From Rhizobium etli 8C-3 (GTDB taxonomy: Bacteria; Pseudomonadota; Alphaproteobacteria; Rhizobiales; Rhizobiaceae): a stretch of 64,000 nt of DNA. The notes below the pieces were generated by a model, which saw nothing but the letters and a program-made list of their open reading frames with translations, made no database searches and was not told the DNA's origin. Made by a program: the position numbers and the translations under genes. Positions 52,869-63,322 of this stretch are shown in pieces. The stretch lies in NCBI RefSeq assembly GCF_001908375.1, contig NZ_CP017241.1, forward strand, positions 685,001 to 749,000, read 5' to 3'. Every line of letters starts with the position of its first letter. The first letter of the stretch is position 1.

Positions 52869-54050
52869 TTGAGACTGAAGAGCGACGTGATCGTCATAGG
52901 CGCGGGCGCCGCCGGAATGATGTGCGCCATCCGCGCCGGACAGCGCGGTCGCTCGGTGGCCGTGCTCGATCACGCGAAAGCGCCGGGGGAGAAAATCCGC
53001 ATTTCGGGCGGCGGCCGCTGCAATTTCACCAATATCCATGCCGGCCCGAAAAACTTGCTGTCCGCCAATCCGCACTTTAGCAAATCCGCCCTTGCACGCT
53101 TCACGCCTGCCGATTTCATCGCCATGGTCGACCGCCATGGAATTGCCTGGCACGAAAAGTCGCTCGGCCAGCTCTTCTGCGACAACAGCGCCAAGGACAT
53201 CATCGCGATGCTGGTCGACGAGATGCGCGCGGCAGCTGTGCAACTGCGGTTGCAGACCGAAATACTGGCCGTTGAGAAAGAAGGAGACGGTTTTCGCGTC
53301 AGCACGTCCGAAGGCGAATACGAGTGCGTCTCGCTCGTCGTGGCGACCGGCGGCAAGTCGATACCGAAGATGGGTGCGACGGGTTTTGCTTACCGGATCG
53401 CCGAACTGTTCGGTCTCACGCTCGTCGAAACGCGACCGGGTCTCGTGCCGCTGACGCTCGATCCCGTCCTTCTCCAAAGCATTGCGCCGCTTTCGGGGAT
53501 CTCGGCACCGTCCGAAATCCGGCATCAAAAAACCGGCTTCCGCGAGGCCCTGCTCTTTACTCACCGCGGCCTCAGCGGCCCGGCGATCTTGCAGATATCC
53601 TCCTATTGGCGGGAAGGGGATGAGATCGCCATCGATATCAAGCCGGATGTCGACCTTCTTGTGCACCTGAAGAAGGCCAGGCAGGCGAACGGCCGCCAGT
53701 CGGCCCAGACGGCGCTCGGTGAAATCCTGCCGAAGCGGTTGGCGCAATATCTGACGGAACGCGAAGCCATTTCCGGCAACATGGCCGATCTCTCGGACAA
53801 GGGGCTCATCCGTCTGTGCGATGCGGTGCAGAACTGGAAGATCAAGCCTTCCGGCTCGGAAGGCTATCGAACTGCCGAAGTGACGCTTGGAGGCATAGAT
53901 ACCGCTGGGCTCGATTCACGCACGATGCAGGCAAAAGGCGTACCCGGCCTCTATTTCATCGGCGAATGCGTCGATGTGACGGGATGGCTCGGCGGCTATA
54001 ACTTCCAGTGGGCCTGGGCCTCGGGTTTTGCCGCAGGTGAATCCTTGTAG
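52869..54050 (+). CDS. HI0933/YhiN-family flavoprotein
   Basis: The 393-residue product is an NAD(P)/FAD-dependent oxidoreductase of unknown substrate. The FAD site is VIVIGAGAAGMMCAIRAGQR at the N-terminus, followed by the family marker ISGGGRCNFTN and the C-terminal GLYFIGECVDVTGWLGGYNF. I choose TTG 52869 because GGAAAACGGG lies just upstream and no ATG fits the conserved N-terminus. The open frame upstream crosses the puuA start and is not coding. Confidence 0.88.
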   Translation: MRLKSDVIVIGAGAAGMMCAIRAGQRGRSVAVLDHAKAPGEKIRISGGGRCNFTNIHAGPKNLLSANPHFSKSALARFTPADFIAMVDRHGIAWHEKSLGQLFCDNSAKDIIAMLVDEMRAAAVQLRLQTEILAVEKEGDGFRVSTSEGEYECVSLVVATGGKSIPKMGATGFAYRIAELFGLTLVETRPGLVPLTLDPVLLQSIAPLSGISAPSEIRHQKTGFREALLFTHRGLSGPAILQISSYWREGDEIAIDIKPDVDLLVHLKKARQANGRQSAQTALGEILPKRLAQYLTEREAISGNMADLSDKGLIRLCDAVQNWKIKPSGSEGYRTAEVTLGGIDTAGLDSRTMQAKGVPGLYFIGECVDVTGWLGGYNFQWAWASGFAAGESL

Positions 54051-54199
54051 GCACGAATCTGAGCAGGAGATTCAAGACTCGTTAAGAAGGTTGCGCCATC
54101 GTGTCCCAATGGCCGTTAGAAGAGAGCTTGCTAAATTGCGCTTTACCGGCAAACCATTTTGATGGATTGTTGAGTCTTGAAAGAAGTGAGGATCTTCGC

Positions 54200-54343
54200 A
54201 TGAACAGGAACGCACGACGCGCCCGCGCCATTGCCATCGCTCAGGCAAAGCCTGATACGAAGCTTGCGACCTTCCGCTTCGTGATGCTCGCAACCGGTGC
54301 GACGGCAGCACTGGTGACCTTCCTGATCGTTCAGGGCTTCTGA
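54200..54343 (+). CDS. 47-residue single-pass membrane protein
   Basis: The ATG at 54200 follows GTGAGGA with good spacing. The product has a basic N-terminus (MNRNARRARAIAIAQAK) and one membrane helix at about residues 25-45. I do not recognise a family. Its independent ribosome binding site and clean topology support a real small protein; the function is unknown. The following 293 bases before the chemoreceptor gene hold no gene. Confidence 0.55.
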   Translation: MNRNARRARAIAIAQAKPDTKLATFRFVMLATGATAALVTFLIVQGF

Positions 54344-54636
54344 CACATCCCTTTCGTCATGCATTTGCGCTTGTCCTTGGGCGGCACACTCCTGGACGGA
54401 TGGCTGCTGCGGGGAGGCACGATTTCAAACGGTTCAGCTTATCCGAATATTAAGACATCGTCTGTCACATTCACCCGCAAATGTTTGGGCATCACCGCAT
54501 TCGTGGCGGAGATGATTTGGCAATGATTGCCGCCTGACCGCTCGGGTTTCCCAGTGTCCCACAATCAGCTCGATGCACTCGGCCGGCGCCGATTCCAGCC
54601 GGCGGGAGGAGTGGTGTATGGAAGGCCGTTATCGCC

Positions 54637-57168
54637 ATGCTTATTGACAAGATCCTTTCGCGCTTCAAGATCAAGACCAAGGTTTTGATCTTCGTCCTGC
54701 CCTTCGTGATCACGATTTCGGCCGTCGGCCTGACAGGGCTCTATGCCTCCGGCCTGCTGCAGGGCCGCATGGAGATTTCAAACAGCATCCTCCAGTCGCT
54801 CAGTGGCTTCAAGGATCTGTACGGCTCGATGGGCGATTTCCTGCAAATCACCAACCAGGAAGCGCGCGACAAGCTCTATGCCGACATCAAGACGCAGCGA
54901 GATACGCTGAAAGCCACCCTGGACCAGATCGGCGACAATGACGGCCGCGAGAACCTGCAAGCCGCCTCGGACGGCACGGCTGGGATTGCAGACACCGTCG
55001 GCAAGTTATGGTCTCTTCATGAACAGGAGCTGGCGCTTCGCAAGTCGATCGATGACGCACAGAAGGCGCTGATCAGCAGCCGTTTCAATGTCAATTACGA
55101 CGCACAGCAGCTCCAGGAAAACATCCGCAACGACGAAGGCAATGCCACCGCGACGCTGCGCGCCGCCGACCGGCTGCTGAAGGGCGGCGATACGCTTGCC
55201 GCCGTCATGGCTGCCTTCAACAAAACACAGGTGCCTGCCGACAAGCTGAAGGTCGTGACCGACGCGATCCCGCAGATCGCCAAGGCGCAGCGCCTTATCG
55301 AGATCTCCGTGCCTCAGAACCAGAAGAGCATGACGCAGTCGATCGCCCAGACGATCAACGACCTGAAGACGCAGGCAGCAGCGCCTGATGCAGCCAGCGA
55401 TGAAGCGATCGCCAACCTTGGCCGCCTTGTTTCCCGCTTCCGCCAGATGTCGACCTATACGCAGTTGACGGCTACGCAGATGATGCGGGAAGCCACGACG
55501 ACGTTCGTTGAGCTCGACGGTCGAATCGCCCAGACGAACTCCGTTCTCGAAGACACTCGTCGTCTTGAGACATCGATCTATTCTCTGCAGCTGGTGCTTG
55601 GCGAATTCACCGCCAAGCCGAACCCGGACAACCGCGTTCGCCTGCATCAGGAAATCACCACACTTGGCACCAACCTCAACACGCTGCTTGCGAGCGCCAA
55701 GGGCATGGACTTTGCGGAAGACATCGTCGCCGCCATGTCGCCCGCACTGGCTTCCATGGACAGCGACGGCGAAAAGCTGGTCGCGACGATCGGCCAGCGT
55801 ATCACCGACTATGCAGCCGCCCGCCAGCAGCTCGATGGCGTCTGGGGCCAACTGACCACCTTTGCCGAGCTGCAGAAGCAGTCGGCAGGAACCGAGCGCA
55901 CGCAGGCAAACAGCATCTCCGTTCTGACGACCGGCCTCGGCATCCTCGTCTCGATCGTCGGCGGTTTCGCACTGGTGCTCACTCTGCAGCGTCCGATCGG
56001 CCAGATTACCGCCGCCATGCGCCGCATTGCCGACGGTGCGCTCGATACCAGCATTTCCGGCGAGAAGCGGTCCGACGAGATCGGCGACATGGCCCGGGCC
56101 CTCGGCATCTTCAAGGAAAATGCGATCTCGAAGATCCGCATCGAGGAAGAAAGCGAAGAAGAGCGCGCGGCCGCCGAACAGGAGCGCCAGCGCAACGACG
56201 CCGAAAAGCGCGAGATGGATCGCCAGATCGAGTTCGCCGTCAACGAGCTTGCCGCCGGCCTCGAACGCATGGCGCAGGGCGACATTTCGACCACGATCGA
56301 AACGCCATTCATCGGCCGCCTCGAGCAGCTGCGCCGGGATTTCAACGGCTCGATGCTGCGCCTCCAGGCAACGATGGGCCAGATCCGCGACAATGTCGAA
56401 ATGATCCAGGGCAACGGCAATCAGATGGCTCAGTCCGCCGAGGATCTCGCAAAGCGCACAGAGCATCAGGCCGCTTCTCTCGAGGAAACGGCGGCCGCAG
56501 TCGATGAGATCACCGTCACCGTCCGTTCGTCGGCGGCGCGTGCCAAGGATGCCGACCAGGTTGTTCGCGAGGCCAAGCGCAGCGCCGACGATTCTGCAAC
56601 CGTCGTCACCAACGCCATTGACGCGATGACCCGCATCGAGGACGCATCGCGCCAGATCGAACAGATCATCGGCGTCATCGACGAGATCGCCTTCCAGACC
56701 AACCTGTTGGCGCTGAACGCCGGCATCGAAGCCGCGCGGGCTGGCGATGCGGGCAAGGGGTTTGCAGTGGTTGCCATGGAGGTCCGCGAACTGGCGCAGC
56801 GTTCGGCCGCTGCCGCAAAGGAAATCAAGGGCTTGATCAACAAGTCGACGACGGAGGTCAGCTCAGGCTCGCAGTTCGTGCAGGAGACCGGAACCGTGCT
56901 TGCAAGGATCAGCGCGCAGATCGTGACGATCAGCCGGCATGTCGAGATGATCGCCCGCGCAAGCAATGACCAGTCGAGTGCCCTGCAGGAAGTCAATGCG
57001 ACCGTCAATCAGATGGACCAGATGACCCAGCAGAACGCCGCGATGGTGGAGGAGACGACGGCTGCGAGCCGCGAACTTGCCGGGCAGGCCGATGCGCTTC
57101 TCGGTCTCGTCCAGCAGTTCAAGATCGACGGCGAAGGCTCCGACGCAAGGTTCCATCGCGCGGCATAA
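54637..57168 (+). CDS. Methyl-accepting chemotaxis protein with long helical periplasmic domain
   Basis: The 843-residue product has membrane helix 1 at about residues 15-36, a helical periplasmic region of about 380 residues without Cache motifs (HBM-like layout), membrane helix 2 at about 425-448, a HAMP domain ([20 protein letters not shown]), a second HAMP-like linker ([20 protein letters not shown]), and the signalling domain with the hairpin tip [20 protein letters not shown]. No C-terminal CheR-binding pentapeptide is seen. The attractant is unknown. It signals to CheA/CheW and so to the motor encoded in the first half of the window. Confidence 0.92.
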   Translation: MLIDKILSRFKIKTKVLIFVLPFVITISAVGLTGLYASGLLQGRMEISNSILQSLSGFKDLYGSMGDFLQITNQEARDKLYADIKTQRDTLKATLDQIGDNDGRENLQAASDGTAGIADTVGKLWSLHEQELALRKSIDDAQKALISSRFNVNYDAQQLQENIRNDEGNATATLRAADRLLKGGDTLAAVMAAFNKTQVPADKLKVVTDAIPQIAKAQRLIEISVPQNQKSMTQSIAQTINDLKTQAAAPDAASDEAIANLGRLVSRFRQMSTYTQLTATQMMREATTTFVELDGRIAQTNSVLEDTRRLETSIYSLQLVLGEFTAKPNPDNRVRLHQEITTLGTNLNTLLASAKGMDFAEDIVAAMSPALASMDSDGEKLVATIGQRITDYAAARQQLDGVWGQLTTFAELQKQSAGTERTQANSISVLTTGLGILVSIVGGFALVLTLQRPIGQITAAMRRIADGALDTSISGEKRSDEIGDMARALGIFKENAISKIRIEEESEEERAAAEQERQRNDAEKREMDRQIEFAVNELAAGLERMAQGDISTTIETPFIGRLEQLRRDFNGSMLRLQATMGQIRDNVEMIQGNGNQMAQSAEDLAKRTEHQAASLEETAAAVDEITVTVRSSAARAKDADQVVREAKRSADDSATVVTNAIDAMTRIEDASRQIEQIIGVIDEIAFQTNLLALNAGIEAARAGDAGKGFAVVAMEVRELAQRSAAAAKEIKGLINKSTTEVSSGSQFVQETGTVLARISAQIVTISRHVEMIARASNDQSSALQEVNATVNQMDQMTQQNAAMVEETTAASRELAGQADALLGLVQQFKIDGEGSDARFHRAA

Positions 57169-57367
57169 ACGCATCCGTCCGGCAATCACGTAGCGGCTTC
57201 GTTTCGGCAGGGTGCTTCCTGTGGTTGCAAATGGGCCGTACTTGTGGCGGGCACGAAAGCAGCTGTCAGAAGGCCCGTTGCGACTTTTTTCACGCAAAGC
57301 AACTGCTGGACAGATCCTTAACGCTTTTTGCCTATTCTTACTGTGGTTGTAAACACCGGAGGTCTTC

Positions 57368-59212
57368 ATGCCGCGATTCTTTTCGACATCCATCGTGCGT
57401 CAGGTGGTTGCGATCACGCTTGCTCTGCTCGCCATCAGCACCGCGGCGATCGTCGCTGTCACACACCACAATCTCAGCCGATACGTGATGGAAAGCGCCG
57501 TTTCGGACGCAAGGGGTGCAAGCCGAACGATGGCGGTACTCTATGGAGCGGCGAATGCGAACGCGTCTGTCGGCGTAACGGCAGGTGAGCTTCTCGCCGT
57601 GACGGAAGATGACATTCCCGAATTCAAGGATCATGCCCTCGTCGATCGCACGGCCCAGTCGATCGCCGGTGTCGCGACGGTCTTTCAGAAGCAGGGCAAT
57701 GACTATGTCCGGGTTTCGACCAACGTGAAGAAGGAAGATGGCAGCCGCGCTGTCGGCACCAAGCTTGCAGCCGATCATCCCGCGCAACCGGTTCTCGCCA
57801 ACGGCAGGGCCTACTACGGTCCGGCGCAGCTCTTCGGCCGGAATTTCATGACTGGCTATTTCCCGGTCAAGAGTGCCGCCGGCGCCCATGTCGGCATCCT
57901 CTTCATCGGCATTCCGATGGAAGTCTATTTCGCCCGCACCAATCACCTGCAGACTATGGTCCTCGGCGTCGGTGCTGCCGTCATGCTGCTTGTCGGCGCG
58001 CTTGCGTTTTTTGCAATCCGCGCCTGCGTGAAGCCGCTTGTTGCGCTGACGCAGACCGTTCATTCGATCTCGGCCGGCGATCTTGACGGCACAATTCCCT
58101 GCCACGACAAGAAGAACGAATTTGGTGAGATCGGACGTGCCTTGGCCGCCTTCCGCGACAGCGCCCGCGCCCGGCAGGGTCTCGAGGCGCAGGCTGCAGA
58201 ACAGCGGGCGCTGAGCGAAGCCGAGCGTGCCCGCAACGATGCCGAAAAGCGTTCGCTCGATGGTCAGATCGACTTTGCCGTGGACCAGCTCGCGGCGGGC
58301 CTCGGACGCCTCGCAAGGGGCGACGTCTCCCAGACCATCGAGACGCCGTTTGTTGGCCGGCTGGAGCAATTGCGCGTCGATTTCAACGCATCGCTTGTGC
58401 GACTGCAAGATACACTCGTCCAGATTCGCGAAAATGCCAATGCCATCCAGCGCAATAGCGGCGCGATGCTGACGTCAGCCGGCGAGCTTTCCAAGCGAAC
58501 CGAAGCGCAGGCGGCCAGCCTGGAAGAAACGGCAGCCGCTGTCGAAGAGATCACCGTGACGGTGCGCTCGTCTGCAGGGCGTGCTCGCGAAGCAAACAAC
58601 GCAGTCACTGCCACGAAGAAGACCGCCGATAGCTCCGGGGTCGTCGTCAGCGAGGCCGTGGCCGCCATGGGGCGCATCGAGCAGGCTTCTCGGCAGATCG
58701 AACAGATCATCGAAGTCATCGATGATATCGCTTTCCAGACGAACCTTTTGGCCCTCAATGCCGGTATTGAAGCAGCGCGAGCAGGCGAGGCGGGCAAGGG
58801 CTTTGCGGTCGTCGCCCAGGAAGTCCGCGAATTGGCGCAGCGCTCGGCAGATGCCGCCCGCGAGATCAAGGGTCTGATCGAAAAGTCCAGCCGGGAAGTG
58901 ACGGCGGGCTCTGCGCTGGTGCAAAAGACCGGCAGCGTGCTCGCCTCGATCAGCGAGGAGATCATTGCAATCAGCAAGCATGTCGAAACCATTGCCACGG
59001 CGAGCCAGGATCAGTCGGCGGCGCTGCAGGAGGTCAATGGTTCGGTCAATGCCATGGACCAGATGACCCAGAAGAACGCTTCGATGGTCGAGGAAACCAC
59101 ACAAGCAAGCCGCCAGCTTGCCGACGAGGCCGACACGCTGATGAGCCTGCTGCAGCAGTTCCGCATCGAAGCGCATGCACAGTCTCATGGCCGGGCAAGG
59201 CAGGCTGCCTGA
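57368..59212 (+). CDS. Methyl-accepting chemotaxis protein with single Cache domain
   Basis: The 614-residue product has membrane helix 1 at about residues 11-31, a periplasmic single-Cache domain (Cache_3/Cache_2 type, about 35-190) with [20 protein letters not shown], membrane helix 2 at about 196-218, HAMP and a HAMP-like linker, and the signalling tip [20 protein letters not shown]. The linker and signalling part closely parallel the preceding receptor, so the two probably share an ancestor but differ in sensor domain. GGAGG precedes the ATG. The ligand is unknown; such Cache domains often bind organic acids. Confidence 0.93.
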   Translation: MPRFFSTSIVRQVVAITLALLAISTAAIVAVTHHNLSRYVMESAVSDARGASRTMAVLYGAANANASVGVTAGELLAVTEDDIPEFKDHALVDRTAQSIAGVATVFQKQGNDYVRVSTNVKKEDGSRAVGTKLAADHPAQPVLANGRAYYGPAQLFGRNFMTGYFPVKSAAGAHVGILFIGIPMEVYFARTNHLQTMVLGVGAAVMLLVGALAFFAIRACVKPLVALTQTVHSISAGDLDGTIPCHDKKNEFGEIGRALAAFRDSARARQGLEAQAAEQRALSEAERARNDAEKRSLDGQIDFAVDQLAAGLGRLARGDVSQTIETPFVGRLEQLRVDFNASLVRLQDTLVQIRENANAIQRNSGAMLTSAGELSKRTEAQAASLEETAAAVEEITVTVRSSAGRAREANNAVTATKKTADSSGVVVSEAVAAMGRIEQASRQIEQIIEVIDDIAFQTNLLALNAGIEAARAGEAGKGFAVVAQEVRELAQRSADAAREIKGLIEKSSREVTAGSALVQKTGSVLASISEEIIAISKHVETIATASQDQSAALQEVNGSVNAMDQMTQKNASMVEETTQASRQLADEADTLMSLLQQFRIEAHAQSHGRARQAA

Positions 59213-59240
59213 TCCGGTTTGCAGCTTGAAGACATGGAGG

Positions 59241-59276
59241 AGGATCGCGCCGGTAAAGTGCGATCCTTCTGCTTTC
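59241..59276 (+). terminator. Terminator after the second chemoreceptor gene
   Basis: AGGATCGC (59241-59248) and GCGATCCT (59260-59267) form a perfect 8-bp stem with an 11-base loop and are followed by TCTGCTTT. The rest of the 306-base gap up to the LysR gene holds no gene, only its presumed promoter. Confidence 0.7.
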
Positions 59277-59518
59277 TACGGCTGATGTTTGAAAGCCACG
59301 CGGTGAAGATTACGAAAGGCGAGCTTCCAAAAGTCCTGTAGAAGTCGTCCTCGGTCCTCTCCCGCCTTTGGATTGGTTGGCAGTTCTGCGAAAGGCCGAT
59401 CAAATTGGCTATCATGATCTGCTCGATCATCGGTGATGTCCTCCGTTAAAGACATCCCTTCAACTACACATCAAAAATAGCTTCATAAACATCAAAGATC
59501 CGGCTATGTTTTTCACCA

Positions 59519-60388
59519 ATGAAAAATACGCCATGGGACTCCTATCAGCTTTTCCTGCAGGTCGCGCGCCGCGGCGGGCTGACCGGCGCGAGTGTCGCGA
59601 CCGGCTTGAGCCCGGCCACGATCGGACGGCGCATGCTTGAACTGGAGCAGGAGACGGGACGGATGCTGTTTGCCCGCAGCCAGACCGGCTACCGTTTGAC
59701 CGGAGACGGTCAGACGCTGCTCGGCCATCTCCAGGAGATGGAAGCGGCGGCCCGGAAAGTCGATGCCTGGCGCCAGGCGGGCGAGGGCGGCGCAGCGGTA
59801 AAGATCGCAGCCGGGACCTGGGTGGCCTGGCTGCTGACAGAAAACTTCTCCGCAATCCGCATGCCCGCCGATGCTTTCAACATTGTGTTGACGATCGGGG
59901 AGGCGCGGGCCAATCTCGCCTACCGCGAGAGCGATATCGGCATTCGCGCTTTCGAGCCGGACGAAGCCAATCTCGCCGCCCGGCTTCTGGGCGAGGTCGC
60001 TTATGCGGTCTATGTCCGGCGCAATGCCAGCGAGCTGGAGAACCGATGGATAGCGGTCGCTGAGGACGAGGCCATTTCTGCCTATCTCCGATGGCCGTAC
60101 CGCCAGACGTGGGAGCCGATCGTGGCGACGGTCAACCGGCCCCGTTCGCTGCCGGACCTCGTGCGTGCCGGTGCGGGAAAAGCGGTGCTCCCCTGTTTCG
60201 TGGGCGATCTCGATCCGGAATTGCAACGGCTCGGCGGCGAGCTTGCGGAGCTGCGCCACCGGCAATGGATCGTGTTGAACAACGAGGATCGCCATCGTCC
60301 GGAAATCCGAACTGTCGCGGATCGCATGACGAAGCTTTTGAAAAGCTATGCCGATCTCTTCGCCGGCAAGCGCGCCAGCCGCAGCTGA
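59519..60388 (+). CDS. LysR-family transcriptional regulator
   Basis: The 289-residue product has an N-terminal LysR winged helix (QLFLQVARRGGLTGASVATG then SPATIGRRMLELEQETGRML) and a C-terminal effector domain with IGEARANLAYRESDIGIRAF. The DNA-binding region resembles the subgroup that regulates a neighbouring gene, but the next gene is convergent and the upstream one is a chemoreceptor, so no target is evident. No good ribosome binding site precedes the ATG. It ends three bases from the LuxR-type gene. Confidence 0.9.
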   Translation: MKNTPWDSYQLFLQVARRGGLTGASVATGLSPATIGRRMLELEQETGRMLFARSQTGYRLTGDGQTLLGHLQEMEAAARKVDAWRQAGEGGAAVKIAAGTWVAWLLTENFSAIRMPADAFNIVLTIGEARANLAYRESDIGIRAFEPDEANLAARLLGEVAYAVYVRRNASELENRWIAVAEDEAISAYLRWPYRQTWEPIVATVNRPRSLPDLVRAGAGKAVLPCFVGDLDPELQRLGGELAELRHRQWIVLNNEDRHRPEIRTVADRMTKLLKSYADLFAGKRASRS

Positions 60389-60391
60389 ATT

Positions 60392-61483
60392 CTACGGCAT
60401 CAGACGCCGCACAAGCGCGACCTGGCTGTTCACGCCGAGTTTTGAATAGATGTTCTTCAGATGCGTCCGGGCCGTCTCGTAGCTGATGCTATGCAGCTTG
60501 GCCGTCTCGCGCGGCGACAGACCCGCGGCGATGGAGGAGGCGATCCGCAGTTCGGCAGCAGTCAGTTGCAGCTTTGCAGGCAAACGATCGTTCAATTCGG
60601 GGCGCGCCACGGCCACCTGCTCGATGACGACCGCTGCGGTTGGCCCCTGCAGAAACTCGGTCATGAAATCGGAAGTGAGGCGCACGAGCGTGCATTTGAA
60701 CGAGGCGCAGGAAGAACTGAACTTCGCGATGTACGGTCCTGCGGCGGCGGGGGGGCGGTAGCGTGAGAAAGAGGAGAGATGCTCGAGGAAATTTCGATCG
60801 CTGGAAATCAGACGTCCTGTTGGTGCGATGCTCAATCCGGCATCTGCGGCGAGCATCCTTTCTGCGGCAAGGTTCATCGATCGGACATGGCGGCCTTCAC
60901 TGATATAGATGAGCCCGACGCCGATGGCGTCGAACAGCGAACGGCCTGTCTCATTGTCTGCTTTATCCCGGCGCATGAAGTCGAAGGCCCGCTGCAAATG
61001 CGGCGCGAGCCTTGTCAGGAGATCGGCGTTGATCCGGTTGAAGCCGGTGTCGGTGCTCGATGTTAGCGTCGACAGATTGAAGGACCGGTTTTTCTCGCGA
61101 AGGATCGTTACGCCAACGCTGCTGCGGCAGCCGATGCTGCGCAGAAAGTCATTGTAGAATTCCGTTTTGACGAGTTCGGCATGCGGCAGCATCTGGTCGG
61201 CGATGACGCCGAGGCCGACTGGCCGCACGGCTGCCTTCGGCATCCACGGGTTGATGGTGCAATAGTACCGATTGTAGCCTTCCAGGCCGGTATCGTCCAA
61301 GCCCGATGAGAGCGAAAAGGCACCGGCGCCCGCCACACTGTCGTGGTAAAAAAGCGTCGTCTTCGCATCAGGCATTCTCGTATTGAGCGTGTCGAGAAAG
61401 TCCTGCCAGTCCGTTTCGCCAAACAATGCGCCGTAGACCAGGTCCGTCAGAGATTCAAGATTGGCGTGTGTCGTGGCGGGCAT
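60392..61483 (-). CDS. LuxR-family transcriptional regulator
   Basis: The 363-residue product has a C-terminal LuxR helix-turn-helix (LTAAELRIASSIAAGLSPRE and ISYETARTHLKNIYSKLGVN). The N-terminal 290 residues are a sensor region I do not recognise; it lacks the clear features of acyl-homoserine-lactone-binding or receiver domains and may contain a PAS-like fold. ATG 61483 is chosen since GAGAGG precedes it; ATG 61495 is in frame. It is convergent with the LysR gene. Confidence 0.85.
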   Translation of the reverse strand: MPATTHANLESLTDLVYGALFGETDWQDFLDTLNTRMPDAKTTLFYHDSVAGAGAFSLSSGLDDTGLEGYNRYYCTINPWMPKAAVRPVGLGVIADQMLPHAELVKTEFYNDFLRSIGCRSSVGVTILREKNRSFNLSTLTSSTDTGFNRINADLLTRLAPHLQRAFDFMRRDKADNETGRSLFDAIGVGLIYISEGRHVRSMNLAAERMLAADAGLSIAPTGRLISSDRNFLEHLSSFSRYRPPAAAGPYIAKFSSSCASFKCTLVRLTSDFMTEFLQGPTAAVVIEQVAVARPELNDRLPAKLQLTAAELRIASSIAAGLSPRETAKLHSISYETARTHLKNIYSKLGVNSQVALVRRLMP

Positions 61484-61555
61484 CCGGCCTCTCATATGAG
61501 CGGAAGCTTATTATGCCCGCCTTTCGTGACAGTGACAATTACGTCGAATAGCGCA

Positions 61556-61583
61556 GATGGCGGCGCCAAAGGGCGCCGCCATC
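61556..61583. terminator. Strong hairpin after the aceA operon
   Basis: GATGGCGGCGCC (61556-61567) and GGCGCCGCCATC (61572-61583) form a perfect 12-bp stem with a 4-base loop. It lies just after the stop of the minus-strand small gene and before the LuxR promoter. No T run follows, so termination may depend on other factors. Confidence 0.65.
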
Positions 61584-61590
61584 CTTGATC

Positions 61591-61827
61591 CTACATCCTG
61601 TTGGCGACGACGACAGGGATCAGGAGATCGCCCCAATTGCCGTCTCCGCCGTGGTGGCGGGCGGAGCGCACCAGTTCGACCGAGACCCCGGCCTCGACGG
61701 CCTTCATCACGGACTGATTCAGCCGGTGCAGGTCGTTTGCGAGCATGCGGATCGTGGCCTGCTGATCGGCGCTCATGCTGGAGGATTGTTCTTCCGCTCT
61801 TTCGCGGACACGTGCGATGGAAGCCAT
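61591..61827 (-). CDS. Small conserved-looking protein downstream of aceA
   Basis: ATG 61827 has AGGAG eight bases upstream and gives 78 residues (MASIARVRERAEEQSSSMSA). The product is soluble, with a helical N-terminal two-thirds and the C-terminal GNWGDLLIPVVVANRM. I do not recognise a family. Its start overlaps nothing, but it begins 22 bases after the aceA stop on the same strand, so it is probably co-transcribed with aceA. Confidence 0.7.
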   Translation of the reverse strand: MASIARVRERAEEQSSSMSADQQATIRMLANDLHRLNQSVMKAVEAGVSVELVRSARHHGGDGNWGDLLIPVVVANRM

Positions 61828-61849
61828 GGCCTTTTCTCCTTTGGTGTGG

Positions 61850-63139
<1,290 letters not shown>

Positions 63140-63185
63140 GATTTCCTCCTTCGCGGTAGACATGGCTTCATGAGCTGTGTGACAT

Positions 63186-63195
63186 AATTTACAAA
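63186..63195. promoter_or_regulatory. ATTTACAAA site, aceA-proximal
   Basis: AATTTACAAA, 47 bases upstream of the aceA start, resembles the TTTGCAAA core of RamB operators in actinobacteria. It probably belongs to a three-site array with 63258-63302. Confidence 0.5.
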
Positions 63196-63257
63196 ACCGC
63201 GGGCAATTGCCAGGAAAAGCTTGATTTATAGGGGAGAATTGAGGTTAGGTTGCGGGA

Positions 63258-63302
63258 GCATTTACAAAGTCGTCGTGTAAAATTGTGAATGTTTGTAAAT
63301 GT
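63258..63302. promoter_or_regulatory. Inverted CATTTACAAA / TTTGTAAATG pair
   Basis: CATTTACAAA (63259-63268) and TTTGTAAATG (63292-63301) are perfect inverted copies 23 bases apart; the second ends 21 bases before the regulator start. Binding of the adjacent Xre-type regulator, with control of both aceA and itself, is inferred. Confidence 0.6.
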
Positions 63303-63322
63303 GTCGATACGGGAGCCGCCGA

